A stretch of DNA of 64,000 bases from Zhengitettix transpicula (Eukaryota > Arthropoda > Insecta > Orthoptera > Tetrigidae), in the NCBI GenBank assembly GCA_037074705.1, contig CM073591.1, forward strand, positions 75,188,532 to 75,252,531, written 5' to 3'. Below are positions 36,994 through 48,985 of the stretch, in pieces (position 1 is the first letter of the stretch; every line of letters starts with the position of its first letter). The notes below the pieces were generated by a model. That model saw nothing but the letters and a program-made list of their open reading frames with translations. It was not told the DNA's origin and did not search any database. The position numbers and the translations under genes were made by a program.

Positions 36994-38289
36994 ATTGGCA
37001 TCGAACCGAAAGGCCAAACGAATACATATTGCACTAACATGTTTAATTTAACGTTTTAGAAACTTTCCCTCTGTAACCAACAGTAATTTAAAAGCAATAT
37101 TTTATCAGACGCATAATAGCAAAATAAATAAATAAATCACTGAAAGTTTGAAAGCAAACATCCAATTCAATGTCTACATTGACATTACAAATATAGAAAG
37201 CAGAAAAAACTATATTTCATTCCTGATTCGAGACTTTTTCATGTGAAATAATAGTAAGTAATGAGATCTTAATAATTAATTTAATTACCTATGAGAAAGT
37301 TTTGTATTGATTTTAATTTATAATGTGCCAAGATCTCCAATTTTTAGGTTCCAAAAAATAGTATTTTTAATAGGAATGAATTTTAGATCAATTTTAGAAA
37401 AATGGGATTACGTTTTGAAGAGCTAAACGTAAAATATTCGTGTCAAATGCTCGCCAGCTTTGCGTCTTCGGAAGTGAAACTAACTGTAGGAAACATATAA
37501 AAACAGCGTCACGGTCTTCCAGTTATTAAAAAAGGTTGCAACTTATGAGTTATTAAGAACTCTGTTTAGGGGTTACATGTTCAAATGAAAATTAATTACG
37601 CTATCATGTTAAACCGTTTACTTTAACGTTACTCAACCTGTTGCCGTTCTTCGTTAAATTAGAATCATGCATGCTAATGGCAGGATCACACATGTCGTGT
37701 TGTTAGTCCCCTTTGGACGAGCAAGTTCGCTCTTTTGCGCAGAATGCCGGAACCCCTCCTGCACGCCAGATGAAATAGTCGTGACTGGTGAAATCTTCTT
37801 CGCCATTCAACATATTATTAATAAGGAGTTGAGAATTGCGGATGCAAGGCGTTCCTTAACGACAGCTCTCAGGTTATGGTTGCACAACACCCACTTTGTG
37901 GCACTCAGAAAATTATTAGGATTGAATTCTCTACTCAATTTGAAAATTACATGGCGATTCCAGTATTACAATATTTACGCCCCTATAGTAAGCTCTATTT
38001 AAGTGACATTTACCAAGCAAGTTTATAGACTGGCATTTCGGTGCAATTGGATATATCCAGCAAGGAGGAAATAAAGCTTTAAGAAGATTTGAATGAAATA
38101 TAAAGTATTACAAGAAGACGAAGCCAATTACAATGACAATACACCATTATTTCGCCAATTCGAAGAAGCTTCCGTGCAACAGAAAGAATTACCATTATAA
38201 TAATATTTAATTTTATATCTTACTTCCATTAGTCCACCATTGAGGAAGTAGGGCGAAGTCAAAGAATTATTACATTCACAGATAACAAA
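36994..38289. other. No gene seen
   Basis: AT-rich DNA. A 111-codon plus-strand frame at 37667-38002 lies in a slightly GC-richer patch. It has no recognisable domain and no obvious splice context, so it is not called as a gene. Confidence 0.35.
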
Positions 38290-38705
38290 CACAGACCTGA
38301 GTCTCGCAAAAAATAGCAAGCAAGTCAAGATAAGATGCGCAGTGCTTCACTGCCCTGTGGGGGTATGCAGGAGCTCATTTCAACGTGAACCTTTGCTGCG
38401 TAGTGTAAAAAATATACTGAAAACATTGAAGCAGGGAAATGTATTGTGTTCATTTCAGGAGATGTTGTACGTAGAAAATCTCTTCCGCAAAAGTTAAGAT
38501 ATGAAAAGTACAGGGTGTTCGAAAAAGGCCTTGCCGCTGTCTGTATATCCCGTTATTAAGAAAATAATTAATGTATTTTTAACAAAGGTAATGGCGTAGT
38601 TGCAGCTTCTCTGCAAGCGCAGTTCCCAGCTGACGACAATACTTCCCTCTACCTTCTTCCATCATCTACTTCACATCTGACACGACTTCCTATATCTCAC
38701 GAACT
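38290..38705. repeat. Dispersed repeat D, copy 1
   Basis: Shares AAATAGCAAG...GTCAAGATAAGATGCGCAGT, TTTCAG...ATGTTGT, AAAGTTAAGA and a 3' block (GCAGCTTCTCTGCAAG...ATCTCACGA) with 59085-59345, in the same order. Copy 1 also contains ACAGGGTGTTCGAAAAAGGC near 38512, a string often seen at ends of insect repeats. The element type is unknown. Confidence 0.55.
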
Positions 38706-39042
38706 GTGGACATGAAAATAGACAAATTAGAAATAAAGACATCGCACACATAAGTAACAACAACTCATATACACATATAAGAAATACATAAAAAATAAAA
38801 ATCACTCCGGAAATAAAACTTATATAAACTGCACAAATTTTCCAGAAAAAATTTAATAAAATTACAACTAAAAATTGGGCAGCGTTTCGTTTCTGTTTAT
38901 TCCTCTGCATTATGCGTTAAAGAAATTAAATTTTAGAAATTGATCTCGAAAATTTTATTTGTGTATTAAAAATACAAGAATTAAATTCTATTCAAACTTG
39001 TATAATTCATCTTTACGAAACTTGTTATTTTATACTTATAAC

Positions 39043-39074
39043 CCTGAGAAGGTTCCAAGAAATATAATGAAACG
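39043..39074 (+). ncRNA. Hammerhead-like relic
   Basis: CCTGAGAAGGTTCC followed by AAGAAATATAAT and GAAACGATTTG aligns with the relic at 34793, but one core base is missing and the 3' side of stem II is lost. Clearly inactive. Confidence 0.35.
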
Positions 39075-39164
39075 ATTTGTTATTTTTTCATTTTATTAAA
39101 TTGTTTCTGACATTTTGGCCGGTTTGTTTATTGATTTATTCAATTGATGTTAGACAACTATCAC

Positions 39165-39166
<2 letters not shown>

Positions 39167-39204
<38 letters not shown>

Positions 39205-40221
39205 GCCAATTAATTAGGCCATTAATTGTTTGCATTAGAAATTAAATTGTTGGAGAATAAATTGTTAGCGGTATTTTGAGCGACAATAGCGCTGAGCTGT
39301 GTTGGTTTGAGAAAATGCCGAAATGGAAATGCGCGCTCAAATTCGAGAGGTACTAGGATAGTGAGTTGGTGCCGAAAGATTGCGAAGTACGGAACAAGTA
39401 ATAAAACTTAGGATTGATGCCGAAAGATTGATGGTGGACGGATGAAGTTTTGAGTCAGCAGCCAGAAAGGACAGCAAGTGGTCGTGACATAGTCGAGACG
39501 ATCTAAAGTATTTAAAAGTAAAGTTAGTTTCGGTCAGCAGCAAGGAGCGGAATAGCAGAGTCTACATTTAGGACTAGCCAAGAGAGAATAAACATTTAAA
39601 ACAAATCTTCACTGAGCTATGTTGCAGTTTAAATCCAAATCAGTAAAATACTAATAAATTAGCAACTCGTAAGATTCCTGTAAGGCAAGAAGACATCAGA
39701 TAACTAATAATTAGGTGGATCATCCGAGTTCCTGGGAGCCAAGAAGTTCCATTTCGATTCAAATAGTGTAGAATCTGTGAGTCGACATTTAGAATCAGTG
39801 TAAAATTTTGCAATAGTGTACTTCTGAAGCTACAGAGAATGCTGGTGCCAGCCGAACAGTATGTAAGTAACAAAACCAAAACTATGATAATATTGTAAAC
39901 GCTAATTAAAGGATAGAGTCAGATTTCGTTCTTTCGTTCGCTTTCTTCTAGTTTTCTTTCATTGATCGACTTATTTATTGTTTTAATTTTAAGCAAATAG
40001 TATTTTGAATTGTTAATTAGACAAATTCTTCTTTTATCGTGTCCTAATCATCAAACCCAGTAAAGACCCTGATATATTAAAATTTTAATTTTAATTGTTT
40101 TGATTCTTGAAACAACAATTCGATAATAAATTATATTTTATTGGTAAATTTTTGATTAATATATCATTTAATTAAGGCTATTAGTTGAATATTACAATAT
40201 ATATATATATATATATATATT
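39167..40221. mobile_element. LTR-like element inside a (TA)n tract
   Basis: A 993-bp insert (39204-40196) with TG...CA ends (TGCCAATTAATTAGGCC on the left; GGCTATTAGTTGAATATTACA on the right) lies between (TA)n tracts at 39169-39202 and 40197-40221. The ends are loosely inverted. It contains AATAAA strings and TGGTGCCAGCCGAACAG near 39843, which resembles a primer-binding site. No protein similarity was seen. It may be a solo LTR or a miniature LTR element. Confidence 0.4.
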
Positions 40222-40886
40222 ATAGTTAATTTGAAAATACATTAAAGTAAATTAAAATATAACTGAAGTAGGACATACGGGATATTATAGTGCTGTAGTT
40301 TAGTTTAACTACATTATATCCTCTGAAATTAAGCAGTTTCTTAGACACTATTTCATTTTTTGTAGTTTTATATGGTTGTTTAGAGTTTCTATCTATTATG
40401 TACTGTACTTTAAACAGTGTTGAAACTCCCTGAGAAAATAAACTACAATCACAAGGAAATTGTGGGAACGTAGGTGATTGATTTACAGACTGTTTAGTTC
40501 CACAGCTGAACATAAGCACGCAAACTTACGGCATAATAATAACGATAACTCAGTTGTGAGAAATACCGAGCATAATCCAGATTGCAGAGTGTGTCGAGCT
40601 AGTTGCCTGGCTGTAAATCTTCGGTCAGTACCACGGACAACTACGAGGGGCTTTCAAGTCAGACCGGTATTTTAATATTAAAGATAAACGGTGGTGCTGC
40701 GGAAAGTGTCTTCTATTACTCGTCTCACAGTTCGGACCGTTAATCACGATGGAGCATAACAGAGTTGGTACAAATGGCAGGTATGACGTCTCTTGTAAAT
40801 GAACCCCGGAAACTCGTATCAGTGATAAAATGTTTTACTTTTCAAAGACTGGCGATTTCTAAATTTTTTTCTTATTTTTATTTTAT
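40222..40886. other. No gene seen
   Basis: AT-rich DNA with short unrecognised frames. Confidence 0.4.
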
Positions 40887-41067
40887 AGTGTCAGGCTACT
40901 TGGTGACCTTTACAATTAATTGTATAGAAAGGGATTTGAAAGGGATGAGGAAGGAAGAGCAAGGGAGCCAAGACTGAACTAGGACTCCCGGGCTATAGTT
41001 TAAGGATCCTACCCGGGTATACACCTAAAAGTGATGCAAGGTAAAACCTAGCAGACCTGCAATCTGT
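40887..41067 (-). mobile_element. Family A fragment, old
   Basis: GTCAGGCTACTTGG...GGGATTTGAAAGGG...CCCGGGCTATAGTTTAAGGATCCTACCC matches the A-tailed third of family A, with several deletions. It stops near CCTGCAATCTG. Confidence 0.65.
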
Positions 41068-41319
41068 GGGATTTATCAAAACAAATATTTCCTCTATCAG
41101 GCAATGTCTGCGTCGTTGTGAGTTGATTGCCTTCCTCATAATGCTGCTGACGCCAATTTCAGCTTGTGCTGTCCGCTAAGTTTTTAAAAAAAATATTTCG
41201 AAGAAAATAACTTTAAATTCCAGAAATTTATCCTCTCGTTGCTACAAATTTAGTTGTTCACTCTCGTATTAATAAATAAATTCCCATAAGATAGAAACAT
41301 AAATGAATAACCGTTAACA

Positions 41320-41475
41320 GACCGAAATAAAAACCACACTACGTTCTGCATGGTGGTTCTTACCTCAATTGTTGAAGTTACATTTGTAGAAACTACGTGT
41401 TTTGGAAACATTTTCTACGCATTCCGAAAACATCTACGAATACAGAAACGTGGTGTGTATGGTATTTATTTTTCA
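41320..41475. repeat. Foldback related to family R
   Basis: AAATAAAAACCACACTACG on the left is the reverse complement of the GAAACGTGGTGTGTATGGTATTTATTTTT region on the right (41445-41472), with a few differences. The right part preserves the family R GAAACG-TGGTATTTAT context. No flanking direct repeat was found. Confidence 0.45.
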
Positions 41476-41645
41476 CGCATAATGTAGTTCCATGTTTCGC
41501 CATTTTCAGAGATTAATTGATAATATTAGACTGATATAGTTGTAGGCCTATATATGTTTTCCAATATTATCATCAAAATGTCTATGGTGGAATAATTAGT
41601 TATGCAAGTGAGAGAACTTACAAAAAAAGCAGTCGTTTTTAGAAC

Positions 41646-42035
41646 TAAATTACATTAAAATAACCTCGGCCTGTTTTGAGATGTGTATGTTCTGGAGTCG
41701 CAGACCTTGGGCATACGGTAAGAGTTGTCCGCTATTCCTGTTGGAATAGTTGGCCAACTGCCTCCTAAACCGGTCAAGGCATGGCGAGGGAAAGCTGCGA
41801 TCCCACAGTTAACCCCTCTCCCGCCATCGGAAGGGCATGGGACAAGTGCCAAATGCCCAACCTACCTGATGCAGGTTTTTAAGGGTTTTTCCTGTAGGAT
41901 CCTTAAAATATAGCCCTAGTTAACCCTTGGCTACATTCTTTTACCCTTCCGCATCCCCCTTTCAAATCCCTTTCCTATGCTATTTAAGGGGAGTTGCCAC
42001 AACGTGGATTACCCTCATGTAGCTTGTTACCCTAA
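41646..42035 (+). mobile_element. Family A element, first of a tandem pair
   Basis: Nearly full body, from AACCTCGGCCTGTTTTGAG to TGTTACCCTAAAGAAAAA. The first bases of the body are replaced by an unrelated AT-rich string, and the TGCATTACTTTTAGGCG section is deleted. Its A tail runs directly into the 5' extension of the next copy. Confidence 0.75.
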
Positions 42036-42540
42036 AGAAAAAGCAGGTGAACCTTTCCGGAGAGCTCTGGAGGAGGCCACCTTTGGGAATGCTTTCATAT
42101 CTCTCTGGTTTTTTGAACTATGGTTCCCACAAGCCGAGGCACGTCGGCCTGTTTTGAGAGTTGTATATTCCGGGGTCACAGACCTTGGGCATACGGTAAT
42201 AATTGTTCTCTTTTCCCATTGGAACAGTCGGACAGCTGCCTCCTAACTGGTTGAGGCTTGGAGAAGGGAATGATGCGTCCCCACAGCAAACCCCTCTCCC
42301 GCCATCGGAACAAGTACCCAATGCCCGACCTACCTGATGCAGGTTTTCTAGGGTTTGTCCATCACTTTTAGGCGAATTCCGGGTAGGATCCTTAAAATAT
42401 AGTTGGGGGCCCTAGTTAACCCTTGGCTACCTTCCTTCAACCTTCCGCATCTCCCCCCTCCTTTCAAATCCCATCCTTTGCTATTAAAGGGGAGTTGCCG
42501 CCATGTGTATTACCCTCATGTAGCCTGTTGCCCCACAAAA
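42036..42540 (+). mobile_element. Family A element, second of a tandem pair, long form
   Basis: Begins with the 5' extension (GCAGGTGAACCTTTCCGGAG, then TTTTTTGAACTATGGTTCCC) and ends GCCTGTTGCCCCACAAAAAA. Head-to-tail joining through the A tail, as in the 31.4-kb array, suggests that tandem multimers are a habit of this family. Confidence 0.75.
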
Positions 42541-43704
42541 AACCTTAATACCTGAACCGTGCGATTTAAAATTAGAGTACTGTTTAATCTGGTATTGATA
42601 ATAGTGTAATGAAACTTGTAGAGCCGATTTCGAGTATTCCACTGACTATATTGTAAGGAAGTAGAAAGATGAAGTGATTTAAGACGAGGAAAGTCTGGGC
42701 TGGGAACACTTGTCAGAGATTATAATCAGAATTACAAATAAAAGTGTGAATAGCATTAATCGGTGCTCTTGGCTACTTGGAGTAATTAAGCTTCAAGGAC
42801 AGAGTAACTGAACTGTGCGTATGATATGGAACATACTTGTTAAGTTGATACATTTCAAAAATTGTTGAAAACGTTTGATAGAGAAGAAAGTGATGCTAAA
42901 TCCATTTACCACGGTCCTATTAATGTAGATATCCTCTGTTATATATGATTTAAAAATGCAATAAAATTTGCAATATCACCAATTTCAATACTAGCATTTT
43001 TAATTAACTCAGATATTTTTTCATCATTATTGAGTTACGTCACCTGGCATACCGGAGCTCTCGTGCTTCCTAGGCTTTTTTAATCAAGCATAGAAATAGT
43101 TTTACGTGTTTTCATTTATGACACAGCGCAGCGAAGTCTATGGCCATGAAAACGACGTCCCAGATAGAGAATATCAGAGTTATTAAACAGATAACTCAGA
43201 TGATATAAATGTATATGGCCATTAAGGCAAATAATAGTACGCAGTACTCACAAACCGTCAGCCGCGAATCAGCTTTATTTATGACAGAATTTGCGGTTAC
43301 TACTTTTGTTTATAGTTGCTAGGTGATGCTTTCTGAGTGACGCACTGTGACAGTAACGGAAGGATCATAACAATTATATTAAATGAATATTTCTACAGCA
43401 ATAATCGTAAACATAACAACACCCGCCACCCTAGTGTAGGTTTTTCACGCTTTATGCACGTCAGTTTCTATTCGGATTCCGTCTACAGACACAGATCCTG
43501 ACCGAATCTCGGTTCTTTATTTTATCATCACTTTGAGAGAAACGAATAGTTTCCGATGTGAAATAAGAACCTTTTAACGCCCAACTTCGGTGTCCATCGG
43601 AAAATTGTACTGTGCTCGGAACAACATTTTTGGTGTCACCAACTATAGAGCATTGTTTTTAATGACTCCTCACGCTGATTTAGATGACTGAATTAACTTT
43701 TAAA

Positions 43705-43964
43705 CAATCTGAAAAATTAAAAATAAAATATTTACGTCTGATTGAAAATAATGAATAAGAAAGACAGCCAATTCAGACAAAAAAGTGATAATATAAATAC
43801 CACACAACCTTGAGTTTTCTCAACTGACAAGTGAAGTTGCGTCGCTCTAGGTTCTTCTTCGCACCTCACGGAAGGGACAAGTGTCGCAGAAACGTTGTGT
43901 GGTATTTATATTATCACTTTTTTGGTTTGAATTGTCTATCTTTCTTATTCAATCTGAAAAATTA
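43705..43964 (+). mobile_element. Family R foldback retroelement, copy R3, inside the large foldback
   Basis: The 230-bp insert (43720-43949) is bounded by an exact 15-bp repeat CAATCTGAAAAATTA (43705-43719 and 43950-43964). Its left ~70 bp (TGAATAAGAAAGACAGCC...CCACACAAC) and its right ~60 bp (GTTGTGTGGTAT...CTTTCTTATT) are inverted copies. The internal motif GGAAGGGACAAGTGTCGCAG, then AAACG, is a decayed version of the R1 hammerhead-like core. The insertion interrupts the left arm, and the right arm lacks it, so it postdates the palindrome. Confidence 0.8.
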
Positions 43965-44823
43965 CTCAGAAAGAAACGTAGAGATAGATATCACTGTTAA
44001 AATTTGAGAATTCTATATTCAAATTCCATTAATATTTTATAAGACGGTTAAGTATAAAGTTTGTAATCAAATTTGTTTCATAAAAAATTATAGAACTGTT
44101 TTCAGCATCAAAAGTTGAGACAATATCTGGTGGAAAAGTTTGATAAATTTAAATTGCTTAAACATTTTTTACGTTTATAAAGATGTCCACATTTATGCAT
44201 AATTTTAATATTATCCCTATCTGATGGTTAACAATTTTGTGGAACGGGTCGTGTTATACTTCAGCCTTACGTCATTAAAAATCAAAGTGGCATCAAAGTT
44301 AAACAAGTCTGCACTGCACTTTACATTATAATTGCCGTTTATCTTTCTTCAAGAAAATTATAAATAAATATGGTATTTATATTATCACTTTTTTGTCTGA
44401 TTTGGCTATCTTTCTTATTGAATCTGAAAAATTACTCAGAAAGAAACGTAGAGATAGATATCAATGTTAAAATTTGAGAATTCTATAATTAAATTACATT
44501 AATATTTTATAAGACGGTTAAGTATAAAGTTTATAATCAAATTTGTTTCATAAATAAATATGTTTTCAACATCAAAAGTTGAGACAATATCTGTTGTTTG
44601 GTAAATATGAATTCCTTCCATTTTTTACGTTTATAAATGTTCACATTTATGCATAATTTTAATGTCCTACCTGTCCAATCGTTAGAATGTTGTGGAACGG
44701 GTCGTGTTATACTTCAAACTTACGTCATTAAAAATCAAAGTGACATAACGTTAAACAAGTCAGCACTGCACTTTACATTATAATTGTCGTTTATCTTTCT
44801 TCAAGAAAATTATAAACAAATAT
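43900..44823. repeat. Tandem duplication, 471-bp period, with breakpoint inside copy R3
   Basis: Unit 1 (43900-44370) and unit 2 (44371-44823) are close direct copies. Both start TGGTATTTATATTATCACTT and end near TTCAAGAAAATTATAAA. Unit 2 therefore carries the right end of R3 without its left end. The duplication must postdate the R3 insertion. Confidence 0.85.
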
Positions 44824-46189
44824 GGCCGTTCAACAGGTCCACAATGTCGAGGTCTAGATAACCGTGCCTGAGTGTACCAACGTATGCTCTCCTCGCCCGA
44901 GTGGAAAGGATTTAATTACTCGCAAAGCTGGGTTCCAGTTGCAGGACTGCGTGTGCTAGTGACGGGTATATAGCTATCGGGATGAAAGTGAGCGAAGACA
45001 GAGCCCCGGGCCGTACGTGCCAGGTTCGACTCTGAACTAGGAAACGGGCGGCGTTACGTCACGCCCAGAACAAAGAGACCGTGCTCTTATTACGCGCTTA
45101 ATCAGGAGATACGAATTTATTTCATTACTCTTATCAAAGGTAAAGCCATGTACCTCTGATTGGTTGTTTCCACTTAAATTACGAAGCCAGTATACTTCGC
45201 CGACCGGGCTAATGATTTCCGTACTTTTCCACCAGATATTGTCTCAACTTTTGATGCTTAAACAATTCTATATTTATTTTGAAAACAAGAAAGTTATATA
45301 TTTATTAAACAAATTTGATTATAAGGCTGAAGGGTTTATAAAATAAATATTAATGGGATTTTATTATAAAAATTCAAAATTTTCACACTTATTTCTCTTA
45401 GTTTTTTCTGAGTAATTTTTCTGATTGTTTAAAAGTAATTCAGTGTGAAAATTCATTCAAAGTCATATTATTGTGTATGGTGACACCCAAAATTCTGTTC
45501 AAAATTATTGACGACGATCATAAAAGCATTTCTTCCGTTATGTTATTTGATCACGGTATATTTTTTCGATTGACGCCGAAGTTTGGCGTTATAAGGTTCC
45601 GATTTATGATTTAAAATTATATATTTCACTCAACATGGTGATAAAATAAAGAATAACAGGAGAGCCATAAAATAGGTCACAACCTATAAGAATACAGCTG
45701 ACGGGTGTAAAACTAAGGAGGTGGGTGTTGTTGTATTTAACATTATTAGTGTATGAATTATTCACTTAATATGTTTGGTATGATCCGTCCGTTACTGTCA
45801 CAATGCGTCACGCTGAAAGCATCTCCTAGGAACTATAAAAAAAGTAGGAATCGGAAAGTGAGTTGTAAATAAAGCTGATTCGCGGCTGACGGTTTGAGTA
45901 CTGCGAATTATTAATTGCGCTAATTACCAAGTCTTTGATACATTTTATTATCTAAGTTAACTGTTTATTAACATGAATATTCTCCATCTTGGACGACGTT
46001 TTTCTGGCCATCGACTTCGCTACTCTGTTTCATAAATAAAAACAAGTGAAAATAATTCTATTTAAGATTAAAGAAGTTGAAAAAGATAATATTATTCTTA
46101 CTAAACGAGCACGTGAGCCCTGGAATGCGAGATGTTACTCAATATAATAATAATAATGAAATAGTATATGATATTTATAATAATATCAA

Positions 46190-46440
46190 TAGATAAATAT
46201 AACTATAATGATTATTGAAAAAAATTACGACATTTTGTCCTCTTTTAGGAACTCTTTAAGTTGGATAGTCTTAAAAATTTTGTACATGAAATTTAGAGGA
46301 AAAGTTCTGATGCCTTGCCTCTTGCCTCTAAATTTTATGTAGGATTTATATACAAAATTATTAAGGGTGTTCAACCTGAAGAAATTCTAAAAGAGGACGA
46401 AAAGATGTAAAAAAAAATTTCAATGAACATTAAAATTTTC
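46190..46440. repeat. Near-continuous hairpin with hammerhead-like arms
   Basis: Left arm (about 46190-46312) and right arm (about 46325-46440) are imperfect reverse complements separated by only ~12-15 bp. The right arm has CCTGAAGAAATTCTAAAAG, GAGGACGAAAAG; the left arm on the minus strand has AACTTAAAGAGTTCC, AGAGGACAAAATG. The layout equals the paired relics at 26.4, 35.7 and 57.4 kb. Confidence 0.55.
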
Positions 46441-46574
46441 TGATTTTAGGCCGTGTACTTATTTTTAATTTGTTACTCAATATTACTAAAAATTCAATCG
46501 AAAGGAAACGTTTTAGAACTGTTGATACGTAAATGGAGGTATTGATAAAGACACATATTATTAACCGATTAGGA

Positions 46575-46650
46575 TTGAAAAATCTGGTCAGGACCTCCGC
46601 TTAGTAACCGGCCGTTCTAACCACTGAGATGTCCTTGTCGTCTGCTGGAC
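46575..46650 (-). repeat. tRNA-derived SINE fragment or tRNA pseudogene
   Basis: On the minus strand CTCAGTGGTTAGAACGGCCG resembles a polymerase III A box and D arm. A GGTTACTAAGCGGAGGTCC stretch follows where an anticodon arm would lie. The B box is decayed. A relative with a good B box lies at 46875. Confidence 0.4.
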
Positions 46651-46869
46651 AGATACGAACTTTCTCTATCCTTTGTAAAGATCTGAGCACAGGCTCACCT
46701 AAAATTTACTAAATCACATTCTTCACCGCTTAATTTTATGATTTAAGTTTGATATTGTGAGTAAAATTATCATTGGTACAAAATTTAATTCAAGAAGCGA
46801 AGAATATATTTCAATCAACGCTTATCTAAAGGCTATGAACTGAAATAACGGAATAGTATTAAAATTTTT

Positions 46870-46925
46870 GACAAGAACAAGAATCGAACCGAGGACCTCC
46901 GTCAAATACGGGGTAACTTCTGGCC
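46870..46925 (-). repeat. tRNA-derived SINE fragment with B box
   Basis: The minus strand reads GACGGAGGTCCTCGGTTCGATTCTT with GGTTCGATTCT, a consensus B box. The GGAGGTCCT context is shared with 46575-46650. No complete tRNA cloverleaf can be drawn. Confidence 0.4.
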
Positions 46926-47950
46926 AAAAAATGAGACTATCGTACTTTATACAATCTTGTTTTCAGCGCCATGTCCCGGACTGAAATTAACAAATTTTGC
47001 TGATTTATCGTGAATTTTTTCAGGGCCATAAGATAATTTCCCTCGATTAGAAGGTTGAGCCAGAAATTTTGTCTTATAAGAGGCAACCTTAGACTATTAA
47101 GTAGACCTAGAGTTAAGTTCAAGGTTGACTAAATGATCTTCATCAACAATTGATTTCGGCAATATCTCCTAAATCCTGTCGTCCTGGCGACCTCACGTAG
47201 GATTCTTACTTTCTTTTATTTGCGGAAAACCATCTTCGCCTTTCTGCTCCGTTCCAGAACCAGATACATGAAGCGAAAGTGCGAAGTTTTCCATACAGCG
47301 GAGGCGATCCTGTACCGGAACTAACGCCAGACAATTGCATCACACGTGACGCGAATGCTAATGGACCGTAGTCAGTTTGTAACGGAGATCCTTAAAACAG
47401 CATACGCCATTATATAGAGCCTGTCTGTAAATTGACGGCTAATTGATATGCACGCAAAATTACAGACCAGCGAACAGGCGTTACTGATTAGTTTATTACA
47501 TAAAATGATGCCAGCAATTAAATCGTAATAGGTAATATCGTATCAAATGAACGTACATTGTAATAATATTACAGTGTTCCAACCTACATTACTTATACAA
47601 GCCCCATATTTATATATAAAATCGCACAGATACAAATAGCCATTAATTTATTAAAAACTAAGTATAAGATTGATGGTTTTCTGATTTATATTTATGTAAA
47701 GTGGGCAATCTTCTTGAACTTGATGACAGACAAGAGTAATTAATGGGCCAACATGAGTTATTTCCTTGCGGAGGATATGAAGGAATCAATAAGTCAACTT
47801 AATTTGAAAGCAAAGAATTTTTAACTCAGAATTGTGTCAGTTATATCTCAAATATAATGTATCAACAAAAGGTATATCTATATAAATAAAATAATAAAAA
47901 TGCTTAGAAATCTTTACATTTCTATTTTTTTACACGTTTCTATTAATTCA

Positions 47951-48222
47951 TTGTTTAAGTATCAAGTTTCATTCATTTCTTGGCTCCGTCTACAAGAATA
48001 TCTTCTCACTTAGTTTTTATAACAAAAATTTTGTCTACTTACCAACGCATGTACGTTAAAAGTAAAAGTAAATTGTGTATACTGAATATTAGCTTTTTTA
48101 AACATTGCTGATTCTTTAATGCAGTCTCTAATTTATTTCTAAGTGAGAAGATATTCTTGTCGACGGAGCCAAGAAATAAAGAAAACTTTAAATGAAGGAA
48201 ACTTGATACTTAAACAATGTCC
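47951..48222. repeat. Long inverted repeat
   Basis: TTGGCTCCGTC-ACAAGAATATCTTCTCACTTAG (47977-48012) is matched in inverse by 48137-48177 with few changes. The outer parts TTGTTTAAGTATCAAGTTTC (47952-) and GAAACTTGATACTTAAACAA (-48220) also pair, with a ~16-bp indel between. The spacer is about 125 bp. No hammerhead core or open frame was seen. Confidence 0.8.
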
Positions 48223-48985
48223 AAGAAGTTTTAAAATGTTCAGCATTAAAGTCTCAGTATAACGGATTGCCAAAAAGTTTGTTTTAAGTTGATAGAAAAT
48301 TGATATATGGAAGAAAACGATGTTAACTAAATTCGCTTTGTACAAGAAAATTATATCGTTTAAAATTAATATCGTTATTATGTTCGGATATAACTGCAGT
48401 TATTTACAAATGTGAGTCGATTTGCCCTTGAGGCTCTTCCTTGTGCCGTCGAATCAAATTCGTGCGGCGTTGTCACATACATATTGCCCACGCAAGTCCT
48501 GTCCTTTAAATAGTACCCATTTTAAACAATACTTTGTGCCAAAACCTAATCCTAACGATAATAAACGGACATAATGCTTTCATATGAAGCGCGAGAACCC
48601 ACCTAGTTAAAACTAAAAGAAATCTTTTATCTGTCTCTGGGATGAAAATGTTTGATTTATATTAATAAAATAGAGATTTCATTATAGTCAAAGATTTCTC
48701 TTCGTATGCTTCAAATTGTAAATGGAATAAATTATTCGCTAGCAGGTTTTCATAATACCATCGTTAATTTTATTTGTACCCTAATATTCGGTTGCTATTC
48801 TAAGTGCCGCTCGTGTAGTATTTGAGATCAAAAATGAAAAAAAAGTTAAAACTGTTTGTTTATTCCTTGAAGTTGTATACTCCCTCCTCATTTACTAAAA
48901 GCAGCTTTTACACAAAACCCAACATTGGTAATGACGCAGAAATATCCGGAGGTCTTAACTAAAAGTACATAAATTATCTAAGTAA
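48223..48985. other. No gene seen
   Basis: AT-rich DNA with no recognisable elements. Confidence 0.4.

Larger units (their letters stand above)
43020..46160. mobile_element. Large foldback with ~0.9-kb inverted arms
   Basis: The left arm (43020-43719 plus 43950-44139) and the right arm (45222-46160) are reverse complements over nearly their whole length, with moderate divergence. Examples are GAGTTACGTCACCTGGCAT against ATGCGAGATGTTACTC, and GTGACAGTAACGGA against TCCGTTACTGTCAC. The arms enclose a spacer of about 1.1 kb. Part of the spacer is more GC-rich (44830-45100) and contains GGTTCGACTCT, a B-box-like string. No transposase frame is present in arms or spacer. It could be a long-TIR or foldback DNA transposon, or an ancient inverted duplication. 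The outer ends are AT-rich and I could not fix a target duplication. Confidence 0.75.

Noticed and set aside
45010..45040. GGTTCGACTCT as part of a tRNA gene
   Set aside because: Surrounding bases do not form tRNA arms; at most a SINE trace.
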